A DNA stretch of 64,000 nt. It comes from JBDGYW01 sp964518955. GTDB taxonomy: Bacteria > Gemmatimonadota > Gemmatimonadetes > Gemmatimonadales > GWC2-71-9. This document shows, piece after piece, positions 51,994 to 60,325 of this stretch (its first letter is position 1; each line of letters opens with the position of its first letter). The stretch spans positions 1 to 64,000 of the forward strand of contig CAZFHS010000020.1 of NCBI GenBank assembly GCA_964518955.1. Reading direction: 5' to 3'. The notes beneath the pieces were generated by a model that saw only the letters and a list, made by a program, of their open reading frames with translations, did not search any database and was not told where the DNA came from. The position numbers and the translations under genes were made by a program.

Positions 51994-52850
51994 CAGTTCA
52001 GGCGAGGGTTGTTTCGAAGGCCTATATGAATTGCCAACGAATCCCGCATTGCGTCGCCCCCGGGGGCAAGCCGACGGTACCCGACTCCCACTACTTCGAC
52101 AACTACACGAGCCACCGACTGCGGGCTATCAGCCTCGGAACCGTCGGCTCGGAGGTACTTCAGTGTCAGGCCATGTCTGGCCACCGGCCCTAGTATGGGC
52201 TGGGTTATTGACCAACCCGCATCGAGCCTCAACTCCCGCAGGCCAATCCAATACAGACCGGCCGCATCCGGGTAAAGGAGGATTCGCGTCATCTGAAATC
52301 CTCGCACCACCGCTCCACGGTAAACACCAGCCAGCTCATCTTCCGACGCTCCCCGAACAGTCAGCCGAAGGCTGGGAGCTCCTCCAGGGCAGTGTGCGCC
52401 TGAAGATACGCTGCCAAGCCCTAGCGAAAGCCATCGGGCGTCTGCCTGATCGGCCACATCATTTTCGGCGAAGAGCAGCACCGAATCGCGCCCGGTCTCG
52501 AGTTGCCGCAAGACAGCGCCACCGTCCTTCCATACGGTGATGCTCGAAGTGGATGGATCTGGCGGTCTGCAAAGGAAATAGGTGCTTCGGGTCGCTCTGT
52601 ATGTGAGGGAGGTCCGTTCCATTTCGACGATGTCGCTCCCATACGGATCTCCAGCGTCGATTCCCCTGAGTTCGCGTGTGAAGATCGCCATCGCCGTCCG
52701 CAAGTTTGCCCTCACCTGATACCGATCCACCTGACGCGCGTAACTGCGGATTCCAACTAGAAGTACCGATCCGGCGATTGCGACACCCACTCCCGTCAAC
52801 ATCAGAGCCACCATCAGCTCCACCAATGTGAATCCGCGGTCGCGGGGCAC
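51993..52850 (-). CDS. PilW-like minor prepilin
   Basis: 285 residues. The prepilin leader MPRDRG is followed by FTLVELMVALML, the type III signal cleaved and methylated by PilD-type peptidase (Gly-1, Glu+5). The hydrophobic helix runs to about residue 32. The C-terminal part is beta-rich, with cysteines (FLCRPP, AHCPGG). It overlaps the gene downstream and starts three bases after the PilV-like gene. Typical of PilW/ComGF-type minor pilins that prime pilus assembly. Confidence 0.8.
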   Translation of the reverse strand: MPRDRGFTLVELMVALMLTGVGVAIAGSVLLVGIRSYARQVDRYQVRANLRTAMAIFTRELRGIDAGDPYGSDIVEMERTSLTYRATRSTYFLCRPPDPSTSSITVWKDGGAVLRQLETGRDSVLLFAENDVADQADARWLSLGLGSVSSGAHCPGGAPSLRLTVRGASEDELAGVYRGAVVRGFQMTRILLYPDAAGLYWIGLRELRLDAGWSITQPILGPVARHGLTLKYLRADGSEADSPQSVARVVVEVVGVGYRRLAPGGDAMRDSLAIHIGLRNNPRLN

Positions 52851-52853
52851 GGA

Positions 52854-53195
52854 TCAGCAGGGCAGTATTGCGGAAAAGGTGTCTGCGCGACTCAATAGGC
52901 TGTGCGTGTTGACGATCACCGTCACTCGATGTAAGTCGGGTGCGATCGCCGCAACCGTCCACACGTAAGTCTCAGCGCCTGCTCCGGCTGATCCAGCGTT
53001 GGAGCCGCCACACCCCCGAGAGCGAGCCGCCTCAAGCACCTCCAATGCGCGGGCACTTGCCGCGACAGACGAATGGCCGGATTCGAAGGAGCGCGCCGTC
53101 GCAGCAAACGTCGAGATGGTACCCAGCAATCCAACGGTCACTATCAAGAGAGCCACCAAAACTTCTACAATCGTGAATCCTCCGGTATCTGGCAT
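52854..53195 (-). CDS. PilV-like minor prepilin
   Basis: 113 residues from MPDTGGFTIVEVLVALLIVT. This start has GGAGG nine bases upstream; the frame is open for 34 more codons without a ribosome-binding site. The leader is six residues long with Gly-1, Phe+1 and Glu+5 present. The helix continues VGLLGTISTFAATARSF. A Cys in RGCGG and the C-terminal Cys could form a disulfide. First gene of the minor-pilin operon. Confidence 0.82.
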   Translation of the reverse strand: MPDTGGFTIVEVLVALLIVTVGLLGTISTFAATARSFESGHSSVAASARALEVLEAARSRGCGGSNAGSAGAGAETYVWTVAAIAPDLHRVTVIVNTHSLLSRADTFSAILPC

Positions 53196-53346
53196 AAAAA
53201 GTCCTCCGACCATGTTGTGTTGGTCCAGGGCGTAACCGCCCAATGAACTGGGCATCCAACATGGGGCTGCTAGATGGCTCCAGCGTAACCGCAACAACGC
53301 CAGGAGTGATCGATTTATGCGTGAAGGATTACGGTACCCAAAGTGA

Positions 53347-53368
53347 GTCCGTATTGAGGCGTACGGAC
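53347..53368. other. Hairpin in the pilin/minor-pilin gap (53196-53432)
   Basis: GTCCGTA (53347-53353) and TACGGAC (53362-53368) pair around eight bases. On the minus strand a run of six T precedes rather than follows the stem, so it is not a standard terminator for the pilin gene. The rest of the 237-bp gap shows no gene. Confidence 0.4.
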
Positions 53369-53432
53369 GAAAAAACGAGTGACATCTCTAAATTGGACGC
53401 CACCCGCCGTGTTCTTGCTCTATTCCTCGAGT

Positions 53433-53894
53433 TCAGTTACACGCCGGACTGCCCTCGACGGTCGCCGGCGCAGGGGCCGCGGCACCGCCAACAAAAATTG
53501 CGCAGGTGTTGGACACGGTGTTGTGTGTCGCTGTTGCGGCCCAACCACTTACGTCAGCGGCCGTGATCGTGATATTCACGCCACTCGACGGCGAAAAGCC
53601 GATTGCGGCGTTGGGGATGGCCCCATTGTAATAGACAGCGTTGTCGTAGTAGTAGCTCTCTTGAGCCGACGCGAAGTTCTTCAGATCGGACTTCATGGCC
53701 GCCAGAAAAGCCTTGCCCTTGGTGCCTGAGAACTTCGGGATCGCAACAGCGGCGAGGATTCCAATGATCACCACGACGATCAACAGTTCAATGAGAGTGA
53801 AACCACGCTGTCCGGCTCGGCAGACACTAGAAACGACACTACGCTGGCCGCGAGAGATTTTCGACTCGTCACGACCAGCGTAGCGTAGCATCAT
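53433..53894 (-). CDS. Type IV pilin, second tandem copy
   Basis: 153 residues. The mature start FTLIELLIVVVIIGILAAVA is nearly identical to that of the upstream pilin, then IPKFSGTKGKAFLAAMKSDL. Two C-terminal cysteines (SNTCAIFVGG ... EGSPAC) bound the D-region. The leader before the cleavage Gly is unusually long: about 31 residues from the ATG at 53894, with no nearer start codon in frame. It is 37 bp after the first pilin gene and probably co-transcribed from the sigma-54 promoter. Confidence 0.85.
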   Translation of the reverse strand: MMLRYAGRDESKISRGQRSVVSSVCRAGQRGFTLIELLIVVVIIGILAAVAIPKFSGTKGKAFLAAMKSDLKNFASAQESYYYDNAVYYNGAIPNAAIGFSPSSGVNITITAADVSGWAATATHNTVSNTCAIFVGGAAAPAPATVEGSPACN

Positions 53895-53931
53895 TACCCC
53901 GTAAGCGTGTAAGGTTTTGCTTGCTGGTGGG

Positions 53932-54324
53932 TTACCAGCAGGCAACCTCGCCCTCGACGGTCACGGCGCCGTTCGGTGCTGCGGCACTACCCACAAACAC
54001 GCCACACGCGGTGGTTCCGGTGGCACCAGCATGCGTCGCCGTGGCCGAGAAACCGGTAGCGGTGTTGTTAGCAACTGCGGCGTTGACGCCAGTGGTGGCC
54101 GCCCAAACGGCGCTCAGGTCGCCAACTGCGCCATACGTGCCAGTGTCAGAGAAATAAGACTCTTGCGCGGTAACGAGATTCTTGAGGTCACTCTTCATCG
54201 CCGCGACATACGCCTTCGACTTCGTGCCTGCAAACTTCGGGATCGCGATAGCGGCCAAAATACCAATGATTACGACCACAATCAGCAGCTCGATCAGCGT
54301 GAAACCTTTTCTGTTCCGGACCAT
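53932..54324 (-). CDS. pilA: Major type IV pilin
   Basis: 130 residues from MVRNRKGFTLIELLIVVVII; the start is fixed by GGAGG nine bases upstream. A seven-residue leader ends in Gly, then Phe+1 and Glu+5. The assembly helix is followed by IPKFAGTKSKAYVAAMKSDL, a short variable region and a C-terminal disulfide pair (TACGVFVGS ... EGEVAC). A strong sigma-54 promoter lies 75 bp upstream. It is small, like other T4a pilins of this type. Confidence 0.9.
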   Translation of the reverse strand: MVRNRKGFTLIELLIVVVIIGILAAIAIPKFAGTKSKAYVAAMKSDLKNLVTAQESYFSDTGTYGAVGDLSAVWAATTGVNAAVANNTATGFSATATHAGATGTTACGVFVGSAAAPNGAVTVEGEVACW

Positions 54325-54397
54325 TCGTGAAACCTCCATCGGAGTGAATTCCCTTGCCCGCTTCGGGGCTTCTAGATTGCTTGCGCCCTGAGCATTT

Positions 54398-54413
54398 CGC
54401 AACGCGCGTGCCA
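54398..54413 (-). promoter_or_regulatory. Sigma-54 (-24/-12) promoter of the pilin genes
   Basis: Minus strand reads TGGCACGCGCGTTGCG: TGGCACG-N4-TTGC with the exact GG-N10-GC spacing; only the last base departs from consensus. Transcription should start near 54387. PilS/PilR are encoded 3-6 kb away and are the known activators of pilA in other bacteria. Confidence 0.88.
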
Positions 54414-54507
54414 AACTAATGTGCACAAGCTCTAAGCGCAACCATTGCAATCGCTTATACGATACACCTAAACCTTTACATCATCAACTGCGTATTGGAA
54501 ATCGCGG

Positions 54508-56382
54508 CTATTTGCAATTTGCATTGCCGTTTGCCACCTTCGCCCGAAAGGTTCTCACGGAAGCTTTTTCCGATTCTGGAGCCAGATTGAGCGCTGTGTC
54601 CGCCTGTGCGAGCGCAAGCCCGCATTCACCAGCCTCGAACGCCGCTTCTGCTGCCAGCAGGCGAACAGACCAGACGTTGGGTTCCCACCCAACCAACTCC
54701 ATGAGAGCGTCAACGGCCTGGGCGAAGTAACGGCCGCGCATGAGCACTTCCCCTCGAACCAATAGGATTCCGCGAGTCTTGCCGTGGATCATGGTCATAG
54801 TATCGAGCACTTCCAGCGATTCTTGAGTGCGTCCCGTTCTGGCAAGCGCCAACGCTAGTGGCAGTGCGGCCGAAAGGCGGGTCGAGTCAATAGCGACCGC
54901 TTGGCTCAATAGCGGAATCGCGGGCTCGTAGCGCCCGGTCGAGGAGTAGAGCCTACCGAAGTCCTCCAGCAGTTGCGGATGCGCGGGGTTGAGCCGTACC
55001 GCGGTCAACAGTTCCCGCTCGCCCAACGCACTGTCGCCTTGCTCGAACGCGAAGTGCCCGCTGGCCCAATGGCTCCTGAACGAATTTGGAGCGTCAGCCA
55101 TCAATTGAGCGAAAAAGCCGTCATTGGTCTGCCAGATCGTTGCCCTTTGGATGCTGCGCGCTGCAAAGAGCACCGCTACTACTGTCACGGCAACCAATAG
55201 CGTCCTTCTGCGATCTGAGGACGAGAAACGGTCGTAAGCGTAAACAACGGCCCCAGCCAGAGCGATTGCCCAGCCCAATGATGGCATGAGCAAGAGGCGT
55301 TCGGCCATCAAAACTTCGAGCGGAATCACAACATTTGAAACCACTGATACCGTCACGGCAAACAGCGCAATCCCGACAGCCAAAGCGCGAATCCGGTCTT
55401 TCAATAGGAATGTGAGCGCCAGAAGACAGGTCCACAGCAAGATCGCGATGGCATGGTTCAAACCCAACGAAACCTCAGGTATTAGGTGCATCGGCGAGTA
55501 GTCCGCCGATAGCGCGATCGGTACGAAAAGGACCCTGAACCAGGTGAGAGTAACCGGAAGCATCACCAAGGCCCGCTGCAGCGCCGAATCGGGATCGAGT
55601 CCAGTGGCGATCCCTCCGGCAGTGGTCACCCCACCGCCGAACGAAGCGCGGAGCCACAAATACGCGGCGATGACGAGGCAACTGGTTACCATCACCGGCC
55701 ACTCTTGCTTGATTAGCCGCGACAGGGGCACGCCGTCGTTGTGCGCCCGCAGCCACCATAGCACCAGGACGGCTCCTGGTATCGTAACCGGTTGCTCCTT
55801 ACCCCCTAGCCCCACCAGGAGACACAACACCCCGACTGCGAGAAGCCCAATCCGCAGCTTTCTCTTTGCTGTGCCGCTACGCTCCCATGCTGCGAGCATG
55901 GCGCCTACGTATCCCAACGCCCCCCAGAGTTCTGCCTGGCCCACAACGTTGGCAAAAACCTCCACGTGCACGGGGTGAGCCGCGAATAGGACGCCGGCAA
56001 CCAGGCCGAGCCGCGCATCAAAGAGCCGCGCACAGAGGATCCCCACCAACCCGCACAAGACGACATACATGCAGATGTTCAGCGCGTGGAATATGCCGGG
56101 GCCACCCTTGCCCACCGCCCACTGCACCGCGAACCCTACCAGGGCAGCAGGACGCCAGAAAATCGCGCCACGCCCTTCGGGCCAGTACGTGGATGTGAGC
56201 AATTCGCTCCAGTTCAGAGTGTGCACGACGGCATTGCGTTCAACGATCCAAACGTCGTCGTAGACGAACCCGTTCATTATCGACGGAAGTGCTACGACAG
56301 CACCGACAGCGGCTGCGCAAAGCATTGCGAGCAAAACACCCCGATTGTTCGGTGCGAACGTCTCTTCGAAGTTGGAACTCAC
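54508..56382 (-). CDS. Multispanning GT-C-like membrane protein with C-terminal TPR repeats
   Basis: 624 residues from a GTG start. About ten membrane helices occupy residues 15-430. A conserved acidic loop after helix 1 (GFVYDDVWIVERN) resembles the DD/DE loop of GT-C glycosyltransferases and TMTC proteins, and AAHPVHVEVFANVVGQAELW is a TMTC-like segment. The C-terminal roughly 180 residues are TPR (LLTAVRLNPAHPQLLEDFGR, LYSSTGRYEPAIPLLSQAVA). It follows the GT2 gene by 13 bp and is next to the pilin genes. A protein O-glycosyltransferase acting on pilin or other exported proteins is a reasonable inference. Confidence 0.8.
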   Translation of the reverse strand: MSSNFEETFAPNNRGVLLAMLCAAAVGAVVALPSIMNGFVYDDVWIVERNAVVHTLNWSELLTSTYWPEGRGAIFWRPAALVGFAVQWAVGKGGPGIFHALNICMYVVLCGLVGILCARLFDARLGLVAGVLFAAHPVHVEVFANVVGQAELWGALGYVGAMLAAWERSGTAKRKLRIGLLAVGVLCLLVGLGGKEQPVTIPGAVLVLWWLRAHNDGVPLSRLIKQEWPVMVTSCLVIAAYLWLRASFGGGVTTAGGIATGLDPDSALQRALVMLPVTLTWFRVLFVPIALSADYSPMHLIPEVSLGLNHAIAILLWTCLLALTFLLKDRIRALAVGIALFAVTVSVVSNVVIPLEVLMAERLLLMPSLGWAIALAGAVVYAYDRFSSSDRRRTLLVAVTVVAVLFAARSIQRATIWQTNDGFFAQLMADAPNSFRSHWASGHFAFEQGDSALGERELLTAVRLNPAHPQLLEDFGRLYSSTGRYEPAIPLLSQAVAIDSTRLSAALPLALALARTGRTQESLEVLDTMTMIHGKTRGILLVRGEVLMRGRYFAQAVDALMELVGWEPNVWSVRLLAAEAAFEAGECGLALAQADTALNLAPESEKASVRTFRAKVANGNANCK

Positions 56383-56395
56383 GCCAAACCGCGGA

Positions 56396-57160
56396 TCAAG
56401 AGGGCGGACTCTTGCGGGTGAAAAGGTTGAAGCGGATCACATGCCAGAGGGCGGCGACTCCGTCTTTCCAGTTGATCTTCTTTCCCTCTGCATAGGTCCG
56501 GCCGCTGTAGCTGATTGGGATTTCCCAAATGCGCGCATCCGCCTTCGCGAGCCTAGCGGTCAGCTCAACCTCAATGCCAAAGCGCCTGGAAACCAGCGGT
56601 AGTGATTTGAGGACATCTGCCCGCACCATTTTGTAGCAAGTCTCCATGTCGGACAGGTTGAGATCGGTCAAAACGTTCGACAGCAGCGTGAGGAACCTGT
56701 TGCCCACCGAGTGCCAGAAGAAGAGTACGCGCCGTGGTCCCGCGTGAAATCGGGAGCCAAATACCGCATCCGCACTTCCATTTACGATGGGGGCGAGCAA
56801 TTCTGGGAACTCGTTCGGATCGTACTCGAGGTCTGCGTCTTGTATCACTATCACGTGACCGTTCGCCGCCTCGATGCCGCGACGTACGGCCGAGCCCTTG
56901 CCCTTGTTGTTGGATTGGTGAACCACCTGCTCGATGTGCCCTGACGCATGGAGTTTGTCGAGAATATCCTTCGATCCGTCTGTCGATCCGTCATTTACCG
57001 CTATAATCTCGATGTTAAGAGGCACCTCCCGAATACGCTTGACGGCTGCTTCCAAGGTGGCCTCTTCATTGAAAACCGGGACAATTGCGGTGAGTACCAG
57101 GTCATTCCAGTCTTCAGGGAGAGTCATTGGCACCGGTTCAACGTTCTGGTCTGGCCTCAT
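56396..57160 (-). CDS. GT2 glycosyltransferase, polyprenyl-phosphate sugar synthase-like
   Basis: 254 residues; an internal ATG at 57127 is possible, since neither start has a good ribosome-binding site and the first overlaps pilR by 23 bp. Typical GT-A motifs: TAIVPVFNEEATLE, IIAVNDGSTDGS, NKGKGSAVRRG, and VIVIQDADLEYDP with the DxD metal site. The pattern GSRFHAG...NRFLTLLSNVLTDL.LSDMETCYK resembles dolichyl-phosphate-mannose/undecaprenyl-phosphate-sugar synthases; there is no C-terminal membrane anchor. It may charge a lipid carrier for the GT-C protein encoded next. Confidence 0.88.
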   Translation of the reverse strand: MRPDQNVEPVPMTLPEDWNDLVLTAIVPVFNEEATLEAAVKRIREVPLNIEIIAVNDGSTDGSKDILDKLHASGHIEQVVHQSNNKGKGSAVRRGIEAANGHVIVIQDADLEYDPNEFPELLAPIVNGSADAVFGSRFHAGPRRVLFFWHSVGNRFLTLLSNVLTDLNLSDMETCYKMVRADVLKSLPLVSRRFGIEVELTARLAKADARIWEIPISYSGRTYAEGKKINWKDGVAALWHVIRFNLFTRKSPPS

Positions 57161-58514
57161 ACCTGGAGAGCTTTCGGTAAAGTGTTGACGGGTCTATTCC
57201 CAAGATTTCGGCGGCGCGCGACTTATTGCCACCCTCCGCGTCCAATACCCAGCTGATATACGCCTGCTCGATGACCTCTAGGGTTGGATTCCCAGGCGGC
57301 CGTTCGGCCACGAGCGGTTGAGATTTGGGCTCCAAGACCCGGGCTGGCAGCACACTCGGATCGAGCTCGCTTCCGGAGCTCAGGACTGCCGCATGCTCGA
57401 GCGCATTCTCGAGCTCCCGCACGTTGCCGGGCCAATCGTAAGCGATTATTGCCTCGATAGATTCGTTGGTGAGTCGCTTGACCTCGATTTCACGTTCTTT
57501 GGCTATCCGCTCCAGAAATGCATCCGCCAGGAGAACGATGTCGTCCTTTCTGTCCCGCAGAGGCGGCAGAAACAGCGAAATCACATTGAGGCGATAGTAA
57601 AGGTCGCTGCGGAACGATCCACGCCTTATTTCCTCGTCCAAATCGCGATTTGTTGCGGCAATCACTCGTACGTCCACGGGCAGCGGCTCAGTTCCGCCGA
57701 CCGGTAGCGCTTCTCTCTCCTGGAGAACTCGCAACAATTTCACCTGCGTCGCCGGAGCCATCTCCGCTATTTCATCCAGAAAGAACGTGCCCCCTCGTGC
57801 CGCCATGAACATGCCCTGCTTGTCCCGGACAGCCCCGGTGAAAGAGCCTTTCACGTGGCCGAACAACTCGGATTCAAGCAAATTTTCCGGGAGCGCACCG
57901 CAGTTGATAGAGAAAAAGGGCCCGTCGCTCCGTTCCGACAACTCGTGAATGTACCGCGAGACCACCTCCTTACCGGTACCGCTCTGGCCGAGAATCAGAA
58001 CAGTCGAATCGGTGGGCGCGACCTGTTCCGCGAGCTTCAACACTTCCAGAAACACCTTGGACTTTCCGAGAGGATGCACCGACGTGGATTTTTCCCGTCG
58101 TTTGATCTCGCGCTTCAGGTGCTTGTTTTCGCTTCTGAGCGCACGATATTCGGCCGCTCTCCTGCAAATCGCCACCAGATCGTCGTTAGCGAACGGCTTT
58201 TGGATGTAATAGAACCCACCTTGATTCACCGCATCGATCGCACTCTTGAGCGTGGCCTGCGCGGTCATGAGAATCACCGGTAGCTCCGGGTCGAGCTCCT
58301 GCGCCTTCTCGAGCACCTCAATTCCACCAACGTCGGGCATTCGCACATCAGTGAGCACGATATCTGGGCTCGCGCTGCTCAGTGCATCCACTCCCGCCCT
58401 ACCCCCTTGGGCCGTCTCGACCTGGAAGCCCGAGTTCTTGAGCAGGATCTTCAAGGTGTCCAAGATGCCCATCTCGTCGTCTATGACGAGAATGGTGGGT
58501 TCGTAGTCACTCAC
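57138..58514 (-). CDS. pilR: PilR-like sigma-54-dependent response regulator
   Basis: 458 residues. The receiver (1-120) has the acidic pocket IDDE (11-14), phospho-acceptor Asp56 (DIVLTDVRMP) and the switch Lys in IQKPF. The AAA+ domain has Walker A GQSGTGKE, GSFTGA and FFLDEIAEM. The C-terminal Fis helix-turn-helix is WVLDAEGGNKSRAAEILGID. The ATG overlaps the pilS stop by 4 bp. It should act on the sigma-54 promoter at 54398-54413. Confidence 0.88.
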   Translation of the reverse strand: MSDYEPTILVIDDEMGILDTLKILLKNSGFQVETAQGGRAGVDALSSASPDIVLTDVRMPDVGGIEVLEKAQELDPELPVILMTAQATLKSAIDAVNQGGFYYIQKPFANDDLVAICRRAAEYRALRSENKHLKREIKRREKSTSVHPLGKSKVFLEVLKLAEQVAPTDSTVLILGQSGTGKEVVSRYIHELSERSDGPFFSINCGALPENLLESELFGHVKGSFTGAVRDKQGMFMAARGGTFFLDEIAEMAPATQVKLLRVLQEREALPVGGTEPLPVDVRVIAATNRDLDEEIRRGSFRSDLYYRLNVISLFLPPLRDRKDDIVLLADAFLERIAKEREIEVKRLTNESIEAIIAYDWPGNVRELENALEHAAVLSSGSELDPSVLPARVLEPKSQPLVAERPPGNPTLEVIEQAYISWVLDAEGGNKSRAAEILGIDPSTLYRKLSRYEARPER

Positions 58515-60196
58515 TGATCTGCCTCCGGTTGGCGTCTACTGGGCAACAGCACCGTGAAGGATGTTCCAACGCCGGTCTCCGAGTCGGCGAATATCAATCC
58601 GCCGTGAGCGAGCACCGCTCTTTGGACGATCGCCAACCCCAGGCCGGATCCCCCTACGCGCCCGGACACGAATGGCTCGAATATCTTGCCGCGCAGATCC
58701 TCCGGTATGCCGGGGCCGTCATCGGACACCTTCACCAGAACCGACTCACCCATCTGGTGGGCGTTGGGCAATTCTGATGCATGGGCTTTTCGTGCCTCCA
58801 CGTTGATCGTTACATCTTCTGCGGAAGCTTGCGCTGCATTGAGCATCAGGTTCAGAAGGATGCCATGCAACAGATCCTCATCCCCTTCGATGGAGGCCTC
58901 TTCGCTGACGACCTCGATGCGTGTCCCTTCTGGGCAGTCGGGGTGTTTCTCGACGATCCTCACCGCTCCTCGGACCACGGCCTCCAAATCGAGTCTCCGG
59001 TTGTCGGTTACCCGTACACGAGAGAAATCGATGAACTCACTCAAGAGTCCGCTGAGTCGATCGCTCTCTCGGACCACGAGGCTCGCGAGGAATCGTTCGT
59101 CCTCATCCGCACGTGGAGATCGTGCGAGTTGCTCGACAGAAGATCTTATCGAGGCTAACGGGTTCTTGATCTCATGCGCTAACGATGCGGAAAGCTCAGC
59201 CACTGCCTCCAGGCGTTCAGTCCGCAGCTTCAGTTCCTCGAGCCTCTTCTGGTCGGAAATGTCCGTGAAAATTGCGGTGACCGAGCAGGGGTCGTCTCCA
59301 TCGACATCCACCGCCGTTGTAGTCACACCCACCGTGAATTCGCCGTCAGCACCCGCAACCAGCACCTCCGCGCGCAAAGTTCCCGTGCGGCTCCGCTGTG
59401 TTTCGAGTATCACATCACGGAGTTGAGGCGATCGATCCTTCAGAGCTGCGTCAAGCGGCTGCGCGATCACGTGCTCAGGCGGCAACCCGAGCAGCTCCGA
59501 AGCTGCCGGGTTTGCGTACACCAGATCGCCTGCTCCATCAACTGTGACCACGCCACTTTGAATGTTCCGCAGAATGTCGGCCGCTTCGAGCCTAAGTCGG
59601 CGGACTTCCTGCTGCAGTACCTGGCGTTCCACCTCTGCCGTGCGAACCCGGCTCCCAATCAGCCCCGTCACTATGAAGACGCCGACGAACACTACGATTT
59701 GGAGACCGGCCGCCACCGTCAACGAAACTTCTTGGAGTAGGGCAATGTCGGCGAAATAGAGCAGCCCGGCCAGCGCCGTAATCAACAGGCTCGATTGCAG
59801 GGGCATCAGCACTGCGCTCACTGCAATGATGAGGACATAAAGCGCCGGGAAGAGGCTGGCCGGCCCCTCGGTGAGGTGCACGACCGTTGTAACCAGACTC
59901 AGGTCAAACAGCGCCTGCCCGTAGAGAAACGTCCGGCCCGGCCTTTTCCGTCTGATATGTGTGTGCCAGACGGAGGCACCGCTGACGCCGACGCTCGTGA
60001 GAGCGGCTACAGACAGCACAACGATGATGCCGGGTGCCACGACATTGAATGAAAGCGCGGCGGCGACAAAGATGGCGATCGCTACCGTGACCCGTCCCCA
60101 ATACACCCACTGCAGCAACACATGTGCCCTTGGCACTGGCACGTCGCCCCTCACCCATTCGCCCGAGGCCCTGATCGGAGAATCGTTCGATGCCAT
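58511..60196 (-). CDS. pilS: PilS-like membrane histidine kinase
   Basis: 561 residues from MASNDSPIRASGEW; a start 12 codons earlier (60232) is also open, and neither has a strong ribosome-binding site. Six membrane helices occupy about residues 30-185 (as in PilS), then a PAS domain (ILRNIQSGVVTVDGAGDLVY), HisKA with His341 in SLAHEIKNPLAS, and HATPase motifs NLMLNAAQAS, VSDDGPGIPE and GGSGLGLAIV. It phosphorylates PilR; in other bacteria PilS senses inner-membrane pilin. Confidence 0.88.
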   Translation of the reverse strand: MASNDSPIRASGEWVRGDVPVPRAHVLLQWVYWGRVTVAIAIFVAAALSFNVVAPGIIVVLSVAALTSVGVSGASVWHTHIRRKRPGRTFLYGQALFDLSLVTTVVHLTEGPASLFPALYVLIIAVSAVLMPLQSSLLITALAGLLYFADIALLQEVSLTVAAGLQIVVFVGVFIVTGLIGSRVRTAEVERQVLQQEVRRLRLEAADILRNIQSGVVTVDGAGDLVYANPAASELLGLPPEHVIAQPLDAALKDRSPQLRDVILETQRSRTGTLRAEVLVAGADGEFTVGVTTTAVDVDGDDPCSVTAIFTDISDQKRLEELKLRTERLEAVAELSASLAHEIKNPLASIRSSVEQLARSPRADEDERFLASLVVRESDRLSGLLSEFIDFSRVRVTDNRRLDLEAVVRGAVRIVEKHPDCPEGTRIEVVSEEASIEGDEDLLHGILLNLMLNAAQASAEDVTINVEARKAHASELPNAHQMGESVLVKVSDDGPGIPEDLRGKIFEPFVSGRVGGSGLGLAIVQRAVLAHGGLIFADSETGVGTSFTVLLPSRRQPEADQ

Positions 60197-60280
60197 AGTC
60201 CACAGTATTCGGAACCGTCTTGCAAAATGCAATAGCGGGCTTTGGTGGATTGCCGTGTGTGGAGAGCGACCGCAGGAAAA

Positions 60281-60304
60281 GGGCTCGCGGTGAACCGCGA
60301 GCCC
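60281..60304 (-). terminator. Intrinsic terminator of the pilBTC operon
   Basis: Arms GGGCTCGCGG/CCGCGAGCCC pair perfectly (10 bp) around a 4-base loop, followed on the minus strand by TTTTCC. It lies 22 bp past the pilC stop. Confidence 0.82.
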
Positions 60305-60325
60305 CTGGTATCTGTTCTGCTGCTT

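Noticed and set aside
53347..53368. Hairpin after the second pilin gene as an intrinsic terminator
   Set aside because: The T-run lies on the wrong side of the stem for minus-strand transcription and does not follow it on the + strand either.
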